From Hirsutella rhossiliensis (taxonomy: Eukaryota; Ascomycota; Sordariomycetes; Hypocreales; Ophiocordycipitaceae): a DNA stretch of 64,000 nucleotides. The position numbers and the translations under genes were made by a program. The notes beneath the pieces are model-generated. The model worked only from the letters and a program-made list of their open reading frames with translations. It did no database searches and had not been told where the DNA came from. Positions 42,531-52,559 of this stretch are shown one piece after another. Where the stretch lies: contig NW_025408668.1 of the NCBI RefSeq assembly GCF_020360975.1, positions 3,534,001 through 3,598,000 of the forward strand, written 5' to 3'. Position 1 is the first letter of the stretch; every line of letters begins with the position of its first letter.

Positions 42531-43003
42531 TCGTAGAGCGACCGTTGGCTGATATTGACATTAGCACGAGTTTGGAGCCGGAGACAAAGAACTGGTGCCG
42601 CCAAGTACTCCTTGAAATGGGCTACGATCACGTAGTCCTTGGAACTCACCAGGAGCCGGACAAGTTGCGACCTTTCAAGCGTTTTTACCTTAGTCTTCGA
42701 GATAAGATAATTCAACATATCGAAAGTGGCCGACAGCCTACGCTCGCATGCCGTAAAGCGCCAACTAGAGGCGTTGCTAAATATATAAGACATACTATTT
42801 ATATGTGAGTTGACCAATCTAAGCGCGTATAGCAAGCATTACTTGAGCAAGCAAATCAAGCCCGAGAAGGTGAATTTGGAGATGGGGAACTAGCAGAGCA
42901 ACCGCTTATTGAGCTTGGGTTTGAGGACGATTAGGGAAGCGATATAGAGAAAATAAGTGATGACGGGGAGGATAGCGATGGTTCGAATGGGGAGCCTGAG
43001 TAG
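42509..43003 (+). pseudogene. Fragment of an unrecognised gene or transposon ORF
   Basis: 100 codons are open from 42509 (MRRELFDFVERPLADIDIST...DKLRPFKRFYLSLRDKII). After TGA at 42806 the same frame continues with VDQSKRV, QALLEQANQAREGEFGDGEL and an acidic D/E/S tail to about 43003, interrupted only by TGA and TAG of the RIP type. It looks like the C-terminal part of a real protein with a charged end. I cannot name the family; large cut-and-paste transposons or a host gene are both possible. Confidence 0.4.
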
Positions 43004-43497
43004 TTAATCCTTCCTTTTCCTATATCGAATAGCAAACGTTATAGGGGTCTTTGCACCCTTCAAGCGTGTAGAGTGAGCTGGAGGAAGCGCTTTAGCAGCG
43101 TTAGTGTCGGACAGTCGAGTTTGAGTTTCCCTGAAGGCTTGGGAAATTGACTCTGGGTTTACCTGTTGAAGTTAGCGCTCGGCTCGGTAATGAATTGGTT
43201 CGGTTTCTTACGAACTCCGGAACAAAACTTGTCTCCTCTCTATCTTCTTCGTCCACTTCGACTCCTTCGGCCACCACGCCTTTATACACCTTTCCACTAG
43301 GGCCTGCCAAACACTAAATCGCATAGTGGATCTTCCAGCTCACCAAGGACTACCGCATCCCCATGTCCAACAATTTCTTTGGCAGTATATCCAAGCTCGT
43401 CGCGTGTCGGGCTCTGGCAGGATGAAGTTGAAACGGGCTCTTCGTGCTTAATCTTAACGCGTATTTATCGCATGAATCTGTCAGATAGAACTACTTG

Positions 43498-43557
43498 TGC
43501 CCACCCCCACTGTATTGGGATTCGCTTGGGCTCACCCACTATTTGTGGGGGCGGGCA
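43498..43557. repeat. Palindromic repeat, copy 1
   Basis: Arms TGCCCACCCCCAC and GTGGGGGCGGGCA pair at 12 of 13 positions around a loop that contains TATTGGGATTCGCTT and GGCTCACCCACTA. The same loop and arms recur in reverse orientation at 49375-49437. Confidence 0.6.
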
Positions 43558-43616
43558 TGAGTAGCGGCACGAGTATGATGGTCGCCGTGCTTGATTCATT
43601 ATTCTGCCCCGCGTTT

Positions 43617-43745
43617 TTAATTACGGATCGGATGCGGGGACCTGAACCCCACTGTACTATTAAATCAAGCCATCGGTCTATTTCCACCGTTTCAAGTGAC
43701 AATGATCTTATCGCGAAGACCATTGCGCCACGCGGGCAAAAGTGG
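43617..43745 (-). ncRNA. tRNA-like unit with A and B boxes (SINE-like or degenerate tRNA)
   Basis: On the minus strand TGGCGCAATGG (43730-43720) fits a Pol III A box and GGTTCAGGTCC (43648-43638) a B box. A possible T arm, GGGGTTCAGGTCCCC, is well formed. The 72-nt gap is long and I could not fold a full cloverleaf with a pairing acceptor stem, so it is more like a tRNA-derived SINE or decayed tRNA than a working gene. The A-box part, with 28 flanking bases, recurs at 49290-49325. Confidence 0.45.
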
Positions 43746-43785
43746 AATGCACTCCAGCAAGAGCGCTGCAACTGACACATACCAT

Positions 43786-45967
43786 CCCCCACCCCTCTTT
43801 CGGTAACACTCCTCTTTCGGTAGCGTAATTAAAAAAATCTCTACTAAAAGTCTGCTATTTAAACTATATAAAATATAAGCAGAACTTAATAATATAAATA
43901 TAAAAATTATATTATTCTATAGAGAAATAAATACTTATATCCGTATATACGCTTTTATACTACTCTCCTATATCTAGTAGTAATAAGAAGGGCCTTAGAG
44001 GCCGCCGTGACTTCGGTTACTAAGCTATCTCTACCTCTAAGACCTTCTCCTCCTCGGTCGTAGAATTTAGTATAACGGGCATTTCTTAACTTCTACTTTA
44101 GGGAATAGCTTCCTAAGCCGCTAAAGCTTTACTAAGAGTTATAAACTATATAATCGGGTTCTAAATTGCTCTTATCTTCTTACTTCTCTATAGCCGGGCT
44201 ACTTCTACCTCTAGCTTCGTAATTCTATTACTATACTTAGAAACCATTTATTCTTAGGCTTTAAAGCCTCTAGCTATTACGGCATAACGCCTCTAAGTGC
44301 TAGGAAACTTATTCTTTCCGAAACCGCGAGTCTAGCGGCTAGTTCTTAAGTATATTACTAGGAGCTAAAAGTAGCGTAGAATTTATAGATGTCTCTACCG
44401 TATCTACGTAAATTTCTATATACCGTAATGCCTTAGATCGTGAGATTAGCTAATTTCTACTAACCCTCTAGCTAGATAATATATTCTTTGCTATTATTCC
44501 GACCTTACGTGCTTTAGTATATACCTATATAAAATTTACCTTATTAAGGGGCGTAGGATCCGTCGGATAGGTTAATTTCTAAAGTTCTTCCCGATACGAC
44601 GCCTTAATAGCATTAAAAACACCTTTATCTAATAGCTAGAGGCTATAAGAGTAGTAGGAAGGAAGGTAATAGTAGTAGACGTTGTTTAAAATGCACGTAG
44701 CTATCTATATATCCTAGTCCTAGTAAAAAGTAGTATCGAGGCAGATAAATATAGAAACATATAGTTTTATAGCTTTTACGTCTATCTAATATAATTAGTC
44801 TAGCATCTAACTTATTAGTAAGACGCGTCTAATATAAATAGACTCTCTTAAGCTACTTAATTGCGATACGTTATTAGTCTATCCGTTAAGCGAGGTAATA
44901 TAATACTAGTTAGTTATTTCGCTAAATTCCGTTACGAACTACTATTTCTAGAGTTCTTTGCCCTTAAAAATAATATTAGGAGTAAGGGCACGGCCGTCTA
45001 TAGTAATAGCTTCGATAAATAAGGTCGGGTTACGGGACCATAGTCCTTTTAAAAGGGCCTTCCGTTTTAGGTCTATACTCCTAACTATAAGACTATCTAA
45101 TCCTAGTAAAAAGAGGCTAGTTAGTTAGAATAATAAATAATAAGTTAGAAGCTTACTAAAGTTAGATATAATAGTGCCCTCGTCGATATTTATAGTATTC
45201 TCCGGTTTAATCCGCCTATACTCCTTATCCCTAATATTAAAGTGCTAGTAAACCGCCTAAGGCCTAAAAGCATTAAACCTATTAGCTTCCTAACGTCTTT
45301 TACGCCTGCTCTTAATCTCCGGATAGCGATTAATAAATTTAGTAGACCGGTTACGGCCTACTATCTACTTAATATTTAGTTGCTTTATAGAGTCTCTACG
45401 TAGGCGCGGATAGGTCTATAGGAGGGAGCAGAGCTAAGAGACTCTTAAAGGTAGATCTAGGAGATAGACCAAGCCTTCTAATTCTTTCTTAAGTATTTAT
45501 AGGCCTTAATCTAATTAACCGGGGCTGCTTAGTCTATTTATTAGTCGAAATAGACTACTAAGGTATATCGCACTTTTAAGCGGCGCGATACTATAAAAAG
45601 ACGTTTTTTATAATTCGTAATATAATAATTACCCTTTTCTCCTCTATATAGATATATCTAGGCTATTTTAAGGTTATTTTAGATATATAGTAGAGGAATA
45701 ATAAGGCTAATTATTAGAGGGAGGGAGATAAAGATTACGTAGCTAAATAGTAATTTCGCGTATAACGTTTATATAGATAATAGTGCCCTATAAAACAATT
45801 TAACCCTTAAAAAGTAGAACTTAGTTAACTTTCTATCTACTCTAAGTAATCGCTTGCGAATATCTTTAAATTTAGCTAGAATCGGTGTAAGTAAAATAGT
45901 AGACTTTTGGTGAGGTTTTTTCAATTACGCTACCGAAAGAGGGGTGTTACCGAAAGAGGGGTGGGGG
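43786..45967 (-). mobile_element. Fot1/pogo-type DNA transposon with long terminal inverted repeats, RIPed
   Basis: Ends CCCCCACCCCTCTTTCGGTAACAC and their inverse at 45944-45967 bound a 2.2-kb element. Each terminus holds the motif CTCTTTCGGTA twice, and the similarity continues inward to about 65 bp (AAAAGTCT). The interior is TA-rich and collinear from 44700 rightward with the transposase relic at 4800-6068, so the transposase is on the minus strand and inactivated. No clear target duplication is seen; the element is flanked instead by a 45-bp imperfect direct repeat. Confidence 0.8.
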
Positions 45968-46055
45968 TGTTGCACCAAAAGTAGAACGCGCGCTCCAGCA
46001 AGTGGTGCGCAATTGACAGTTATGGCATGTGGTCTGTGTGTGACAGGGGGGTGGT

Positions 46056-46110
46056 AAGGTACTCGTTGCAGTCGCTTAGCTAGCAATACATTTTTAGTTG
46101 AGACCGCTAC
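46056..46110 (+). repeat. LTR end fragment related to chromovirus 1
   Basis: TACTCGTTGCAGTCGCTTAG ... TTGAGACCGCTAC matches the last 55 bp of the 189-bp LTR (TACTCGTCGCAGTCGCTCAG ... TTGAGACCGTTAC) with several differences. It is an old solo or truncated LTR. Confidence 0.65.
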
Positions 46111-46377
46111 TCTCACGAAGAAAGCAGGGCAAAGGGCATAATTTTTGGGGTGCTTTTTGTCTTGATTCTTCCCTTCTGTCATAGGCCCTTTATTTATCCC
46201 CTTGCCCTGCTTCTTCCTCCGTCTTCCATCTTCTTCCTTGCGGACTTACTAATCCATAGGCACCCATCTCTCCGCGTCAGCGTGCCACGTCCTCCCGGTT
46301 TCATCCTGTCTCGTCCCTACACCTTCAGCTAGCTATCAGGCTTCAGGACCAAGTCTTAGACCCTTCTTCTCGACAGG

Positions 46378-46806
46378 ATGGCCGAATGGGACCAGGTTCT
46401 TAAAGAGGAGCAGCCCTGCGAGATGGAGGAGACGGATGGCCCGGGCATGTACACATGCATTTTGGCGGCCCTGGAAACGGAGAGTTTGGTGATTGTGGAC
46501 TTTCTGGACCACCCGGCGGGTTCGAGATACCTGTACCTAAAGGCTGATTTGGGATGCCGGAGCTCCCGGGATATGGTGGACCTGGGAGTTTTGGTTTATA
46601 GCCTGGTCGCAAGGGCCCTGGCGGAAGTGAAGGCGGAGAGTTGTTTGAGTCTGATTTCGGGGAGCCTCTTGTTCGGTTGCCCTTGTCGCCTCCAGTTGGA
46701 GCACCCACGCCAGAGTTGTTTGAGTCTGATTTCGGGGAGCCTCCTGTTCGGTTGCCCCTGTCGTCTCCAGTTGGAGCACCCGCGCCATCTGCGGCCTGGC
46801 GCATGA
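46378..46806 (+). pseudogene. Decayed Gly/Pro-rich gene with a 75-bp tandem duplication
   Basis: Two 75-bp units (about 46637-46711 and 46712-46786) are nearly identical; in the frame of 46641-46883 each encodes 25 residues starting ELFESDFGEP. The same frame upstream gives Gly/Pro-rich sequence (MHFGGPGNGEFGDCGLSG, GYGGPGSFGL) broken by TGA and TAG. The longest uninterrupted frame, 142 codons from 46378, is in another phase, and the minus strand is also open for 140 codons, so coding strand and frame are uncertain. No domain recognised. Confidence 0.35.
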
Positions 46807-46879
46807 GCGCGACCTGGCGCACCTCGGCTTTCCGGCTTAATTTAAACTTATATGTAGGATGCTCACTAGTATCCTTAGG

Positions 46880-47634
46880 TTAGAAGAGAATACTAACGTG
46901 TAAAATATTAGCAGAGGCAAATACGTATATATACTTAGTACTAGCGGCTATAATATTTACTACGTTCGAACGAGGACTGGTTTCCGAGTGCTTAAGTCTA
47001 AACCAGTGACCATACTCGTGAACTATTATTGTCTTATTGACCTCGGAAAAGGTGCCTTTAGGATTCAGGAGGACCATATTGATGTGCGGTCTATCATATT
47101 GTGGATTCACCGGGTTAGCAAAGTCCGGAGGAGGATTAATAGTCTATCCCGTCATGGTTTTATTTCCGAAAACTGGCAAGAAGAGATAATTAAGGATGCT
47201 CTGGCCACCTTCGCGTACTAACGCTATAATTTTATGTGTGATTTGATCGCCGAGTGACTGAATTGTCAAACACCTAGGATCGCTGAATTAGTTCAATCTT
47301 TTCAGGTCGAAGCTGATTTAGAACTATGCAAACTTTTCATCCAGCTTACCTACCATCTATTTTACTCCGTCTTCCTACGTACCTAGTTAGTCCTTAGCCT
47401 TAAAGGTAAATATGCAGTATAGGGTCTTATATTTCCGCAAGGAACTCTAGGAGGATAGCATAGGTAAGCGACTACATCGAAGTTGATATTTTGGCCGGTG
47501 TTAGCCGGGGGGGCAAGAATCCCGAGGGGGGGCTTCCTAGGGGCGATGCTAGGGCTCTCTTCTCTATCTCCTATTAAGTAAGGCGTCGCAACTATAGCGA
47601 AAAGGCCGATAACGACGGACAATAGCACTGCCAT
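46880..47634 (-). pseudogene. Relic of a secreted metzincin-type zinc protease
   Basis: A minus frame (46880-47110, continuing upstream through one TAG to about 47270) holds NKTIIVHEYGHWFRLKHSE: the HExxHxxxxxH zinc motif of metzincins, with Arg where Gly is usual, as in the M43-like proteases of fungi. Further upstream ATG 47634 opens MAVLLSVVIGLFAIVA, a signal-peptide-like start of an 83-codon frame. A possible intron between about 47370 and 47295 (acceptor ATTCAG) could join the parts. A TATA box lies 120 bp before the ATG. The missing Gly and the stop argue for a pseudogene. Confidence 0.5.
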
Positions 47635-47749
47635 TATTTTTATCAGGTTTATTGCGGTTAGATAGGGACGGGAAGCACGGGGTTTCTTTAAGGCGGAATA
47701 GAAAATATCTATTATTGAGATGGTAAGGTTAACTCGAAGTTTAACCTTT

Positions 47750-47760
47750 CTTTTATATAG
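47750..47760 (-). promoter_or_regulatory. TATA box upstream of the protease relic
   Basis: CTATATAAAAG on the minus strand lies 116-126 bp before ATG 47634. Confidence 0.45.
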
Positions 47761-47769
47761 ATACCTCTA

Positions 47770-49060
47770 CTCTCGGCGTCTTAAGTCAGGTAACATAATC
47801 TGGTAGTTACCTAGACTCAAACTTTTCATGCAGGGTGCATATCAATGCGTCCCTTCTTGAGCACTTATCCTGACCCCACTTTATGCAAAGCCTTCACTTA
47901 TGGGACCGACCTCAGCGTTCTTAGCTGAAAAGTCGGCCAAAAGAGACGCCCGCAACACGGGAACGGCCACGGGACAGGAAAATGACTTCGTATAGACAAG
48001 GTTTGGATACTAGCAGGCCGAATGACTCCAAGTAAGCTCGCTCGGGGCGCCACGAGTTGAAATATTCGTTCCATCTCGGTAGCCGGATCGCATGGCTAAC
48101 CAGAGTGAACGGCAGATGAAGAGGCTTTCGGCGCTGCGGTTGCGTCAGCAATGCAGATGAATACGTCCGCAGGCGATCTACTATTGTGTCTAGGAACGAC
48201 AGGGACGTCGCCGACCCAGTTGGGTTACTGGATTCTCAAGAGGGCTGAGTACCCGAGGCCGTCTGGGATCATCGGATGGCTCTTGACGTCCTGACGATGC
48301 CAGCGATATTTGCGGGCAACGTACGGCCTCCACACGATTCGTTTCAGATACCATCTTCGTCTCCCATTATGATTCAATGCGTTCTGGAGTTGCAGCCCGA
48401 CAGGTGCCGAGGACCGGTGGGGGGGTTCGGGGGGCGGAACCGGGTCCAGCACATAAGTAAATTAAGCAGGGGGCCACGGAAATAAAAGGAGGACTGGCCG
48501 GTTCCCCCGGGGAAGGAGAGTAGATGTCGCAGAGATGATGGATGCCCTAGCTGTCAAGGGCATATAAGGCTACACGATTTGTTTGTCAACACATGAGAGA
48601 TCCTCTTGCAATTCACTTACATATAAGTCGGACATTTCATTCAGTGATAAATATGCGAGGCGATAGGTTGCTCCTTGCAGAGACTTGACTAAAAAGTCAT
48701 GTCCTCTCAGCCTAAACATGCGCGGGGTGCATCGCGACAGCAAGGAAGAAAATCAGACGATTTGTCAATCAGTGGAGGAGTCATGAGTGTGCCGCCGATT
48801 GGGCGGGGATAGAGACAAGACGTCGCAGCTAAGTGGGTTCCGCGATCCTTTGTAGGCTCAACCGATGGCGGGACGGTTTTATACACCTTAATAATCACGG
48901 GGTTAATGCACAAACCATTTGATTTAGTATCCCAATACAAGGACGATAGATGGGGCCTCAACTCCGGCGCGTAAGCTTATCGGGCATTAACGACAAGGTC
49001 CAGGATGTCAAAAGGAAATGAGAGATGCCATGCATATGACGGTTATAGAGAGTCTATTGG
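47770..49060. other. Low-information spacer
   Basis: Normal base composition, no RIP. Small frames (47921-48151, 48225-48452 and 48707-48961, all minus) show no domain, signal or codon pattern that I can support. I see nothing else in it. Confidence 0.4.
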
Positions 49061-49289
49061 CCTTAACCACTGCCTAAGTCAAGGGGTCGAAGGTCCCAGT
49101 TATATACACAAGAACGGTGCCCATGTGGGTCGGGACACCTCCTCGACTGGGCGGAATGTCGTTTGACACTCCCACTCGTCCCAGTCCGAGGGCAATTACT
49201 TCCGACCTCATGGTTACACTCTGACGGTGACTGGCTAGGACGTCTCCCCTGCGGACGCCAAGTGGTGAGGCCAGTTACGTACTCCTCCT

Positions 49290-49325
49290 GTCGCGAAGAC
49301 CATTGCGCCACGCAGGCAAAAGTGG
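49290..49325 (-). repeat. Second copy of the tRNA-like A-box segment
   Basis: TCGCGAAGACCATTGCGCCA and the following GGCAAAAGTGG match 43712-43745 almost exactly. The B-box half is absent here. Confidence 0.5.
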
Positions 49326-49374
49326 TTCGCGACACCTCCCACTCGTTTCGATCCACAGGGCCTACCGGTATCCT

Positions 49375-49437
49375 TACTCGTGCCCGCTAGTGGGTGAGCC
49401 AAAGCGAATCCCAATAAAGTGGGGGCGGGCACGAGTA
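49375..49437. repeat. Palindromic repeat, copy 2
   Basis: Perfect 13-bp arms TACTCGTGCCCGC and GCGGGCACGAGTA enclose a 37-nt loop shared, in reverse orientation, with 43498-43557. A strong hairpin or minimal MITE. Confidence 0.65.
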
Positions 49438-49462
49438 GCGGCCGCAGAGAAGTGGGGTTGTG

Positions 49463-49506
49463 ACGGAGGCGGGGGCGGGGGCGGGAGCGGGGGCGAGGGC
49501 GGTGGC
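49463..49506 (+). repeat. G-rich minisatellite
   Basis: About seven degenerate copies of GGGGGC/GGGAGC follow each other (GGCGGGGGCGGGGGCGGGAG...). Such runs can form G-quadruplexes. Confidence 0.7.
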
Positions 49507-49799
49507 GTTCATGGCGACCCGAGAACCCTCAAGGCTGCGCTACTAGGCGCTGCTTGCAAAGGTCTTGCCAACAAGACGATACGAGATAAAAAATGCTTAG
49601 GGTCTCCAGGGCGTGCAACAGCGAGACCTCTTCTCCTAAGCTCCTCGGCGCGGCTTCGAGCGCTGGGAGGAGAGGACTAGAGATAAGGTGGCTGCCGAGG
49701 AGCAAACGCGAGAAAAATAACGAGCAGGCGAAAGTGGAGCAAGATCAAGCTAGGAAAAGAAAAGACCAGCCTAGCCTATCGAGGTTTTCCTCTTAGTGC

Positions 49800-51540
49800 C
49801 CTTTTATTTTGTTCCCTGCTTAGTTTATCGGCTTGCTCTCCTTAGGAACGAAACCTCCGTCTCACCGCCCCGTTTAAAGGCGAATTCTTACCTCCCCCCC
49901 CCTCTATCTTCCTTCCCCCTTTTTCCCGGTACCACCAGAATGCTATTATTAGTAATCACCGTGCCGTTGTAATATAGGGGTATCGTTACTACTAGCTCGC
50001 CTCGCTTCCCGCTAGGTCCTCCTCCTCCTTTTATATATTCTTTTAAGGGATATAATAAATACGAAGAAATATACCAAGAAAAAATAACTAACGGCGTACT
50101 TCTCTTCTCTCTTACCCTTCTAATATATTATAGACCTATCTTCCTCCTCCCCGTAAATTCCTTATTTAACCCCCGTGGCAATAGAGAGATAGATAGGCGT
50201 ATACACTATAATCGCGCTAAAACTAAAGGCCAACTAGTCACGGCTAATAGATGCTATGGCGATTATGCGAGCCGTTTTGGCCTCTGCCGCTACCCTCTAT
50301 TAGCCCCTACCGGCGGCTCTTTGGCCCCCCTATCTCTTTTTTTCCTAGGTCTCTTCCTATCTTTGCCTCTCGGATGCGACCCGTGATGCCGTCCTCTTGT
50401 TCTCGCTCGATATAATTCGACCTGTCTGTTCTTCGGAGCTGTGCTCTTGAAGCTGCATTATCGTCGTGGCTTTGGCTGGCCGCCTATGGCGTTGACCCGG
50501 CTTCGTTTCTTCCGTCTTGTCTCTCGTCTTAGAGATCACCATTGCATGGTTGCGCCCCTTCTATTATTCCCCTAGCTTCGCTTATTCGTGGCGTGGCGCG
50601 GCGCTCCTCTTTCCACGGCTCTATTGTCGAATGGGCGTTCTAGCTGCAACTAACGAGAAGCCTCGCTCGGACTACGAGATAAGAAAAGCCCCCTCCCCCC
50701 TTATAGGGATATGCAACACCCCCCGTTATAAGACAGACAAAAACGTAGGGGTAGGCAGGAGGAGGCGGGGATACTACTAGACGGTACGCTATCCTTTTAA
50801 GGGTTAAGATAAGAGCCCGTTTCCTAGTCTATCTTTACGTTCCTATAAAGGGAAAATGCCTCGTCACGCTATAGCCAGCTTATTGCACTTGGGTGTCACG
50901 CGCTATTTTTAGGGCCAGCGCCTTAAATAGATACGGCTTAAGGCCTTGTCTAGCTATATCCCTTCCGCCTTATTTATGTAAGTAAGAGATCGATAACTAT
51001 AGTATTATATCTATTATAAGAAGAGCGACTTTTATATATATAGTATACTCGCCTCGCCGGGGAATTTCCCTAGGTTTTACTTATTAGTCGCTAATAGAAT
51101 AAATATATAATGCCTAATATAGCCCTATTAATTCTAGGATACGAGCCTAAGTTAGGTAAGTAGTAAGCGGCTAACCTAAACTATATATAATAACTTATAC
51201 CCTATAATAGGTCGCCGTCTAGCTAGCTACCGTAAGCTACTACTACCTCGGTTAAGCTCGTAGGTATAAATACGTAGGAGGAAAGGTAGTGAGGGGGACT
51301 AGAAAGCGGCTTTGGTCGATCGGTATAATAGTATTATTATTAACCTTTCGATCGTATAACTTAGGCCGCCTCTAGCAATGTTTATTTCGCACTTTACTTT
51401 ATAAATTTACTTTAAATACTAGTTATTAAATTTTTAATGTTTAAAAAATTTTAAGCTCTTTAAGGCACTTAGCTATAGCAATAAGCCCTTATTATACACC
51501 TTAAACAATAGCTTAGAACATTGCTTATTTCTCTTATTCC
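49800..51540. other. Spacer with patchy RIP
   Basis: GC-rich, pyrimidine-rich patches (49900-50760) give way after about 50770 to TA-rich, CpA-poor sequence. No transposon motif or gene could be recognised; short frames such as 50517-50780 are not convincing. Confidence 0.35.
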
Positions 51541-51544
51541 TTGT

Positions 51545-51632
51545 TACGACCCTACGCGCTAGCATAGAGACACTAGCGTAGAACCTTACTAGTGTCGCGT
51601 GCCTAAGCAGTATCACGTGCCTATAGTATGGT
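51545..51632 (+). repeat. RIPed copy of the LTR-like fragment at 7886
   Basis: TGTTACGACCCTACGCG...ATCACGTGCC aligns with 7886-7960; the differences are almost all C-to-T or G-to-A. The match stops at about 51620. Confidence 0.6.
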
Positions 51633-51639
51633 TTTCGAT

Positions 51640-52550
51640 CTAGTTAATCCTAATTAATTGATATTAACGGATTAATTAAATTAACTAGTAAGATTATTAA
51701 TCTTATTAATCTATATAGTGCTATAACTACTATAGAGGCGCTACTAATTTAATAAGCTATTTTAGCGGGATAACTAGGTAAAGGAGCGCTATAGCGTAGT
51801 ATTTAAAGTCTAATATAAGGACTTCGATACTAACTCTTTATATATTCTAGCATTTTAATAGTTTCTACTCATAACTACGCTCTATCCTATAAGATTATAC
51901 GACGCGCTCCTAAAAAAACTCGCTCTACCTCGTTACTTATTACTAGAATTAAAAGGATATTAATTGCTATAATCGAAAGCTATAGAAAGTATATTCGTTA
52001 TTAGTCTTATAGCTACTACTTAATAGTAGTTATCTATAAGGAACGGTGTTCCTACTATAAATAAAGCAGCTATAATATACTCTCCCGATTATATAAGCTA
52101 ATAAGTAGTATATTAATTATAGATAAAATCTCATCCTATAGAGCAAGAATCGCTCGTTATTTTGCATGTCATTATGCATTAAACGGGTTGCCGGTTATCG
52201 TATAATCGGGAATCGAAGGAATAGAGCTAGCTTAGAATGCTAGCTAAGACCTCTTAAGAACACCGGCACGACCAACCTCCTCTAAACACGAATATCAGTA
52301 GAACCAAGACACTTCCAGATTTACTCGAGATATCACGGAATTCCCTAGTCTTAGGGCTATACGGCAGCCTAAATCTGGTCCCGAAAGGTTCTTCCGTTTA
52401 GCTATAATTGTCTATATAAGACAGCATGTCCGCTGGTAGATAGATAGAGAATCATTAACTTTAACACCTCTTCTATACACCAATATACTACTAATAAATT
52501 CCGTTGAAAATCCTACCTTATACTCCTTCTTCCCCTCTATTACGTAGTCT
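51640..52550. other. RIPed block followed by a less altered AT-rich stretch
   Basis: 51640-52130 is RIPed without recognisable motifs. 52140-52550 keeps CpA and TpG, contains the inverted repeat AGCTAGCTTAGAATGCTAGCT and a TATA-like GTCTATATAAGAC at about 52411, and resembles an LTR or transposon end, but no partner copy is present in the window. Confidence 0.35.
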
Positions 52551-52559
52551 TACGTGATT

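Noticed and set aside
43617..43745. A functional nuclear tRNA gene
   Set aside because: A and B boxes are good, but no acceptor stem pairs with the 3' end and the interior is too long for a clear anticodon arm, so it is called tRNA-like only.
48225..48961. Minus-strand frames of 75-84 codons as small genes
   Set aside because: No signal, domain, promoter or codon bias that separates them from chance frames.
49303..49796. Frames of 125 and 67 codons in the G-rich repeat region
   Set aside because: They run through the minisatellite and palindrome and have low-complexity composition.
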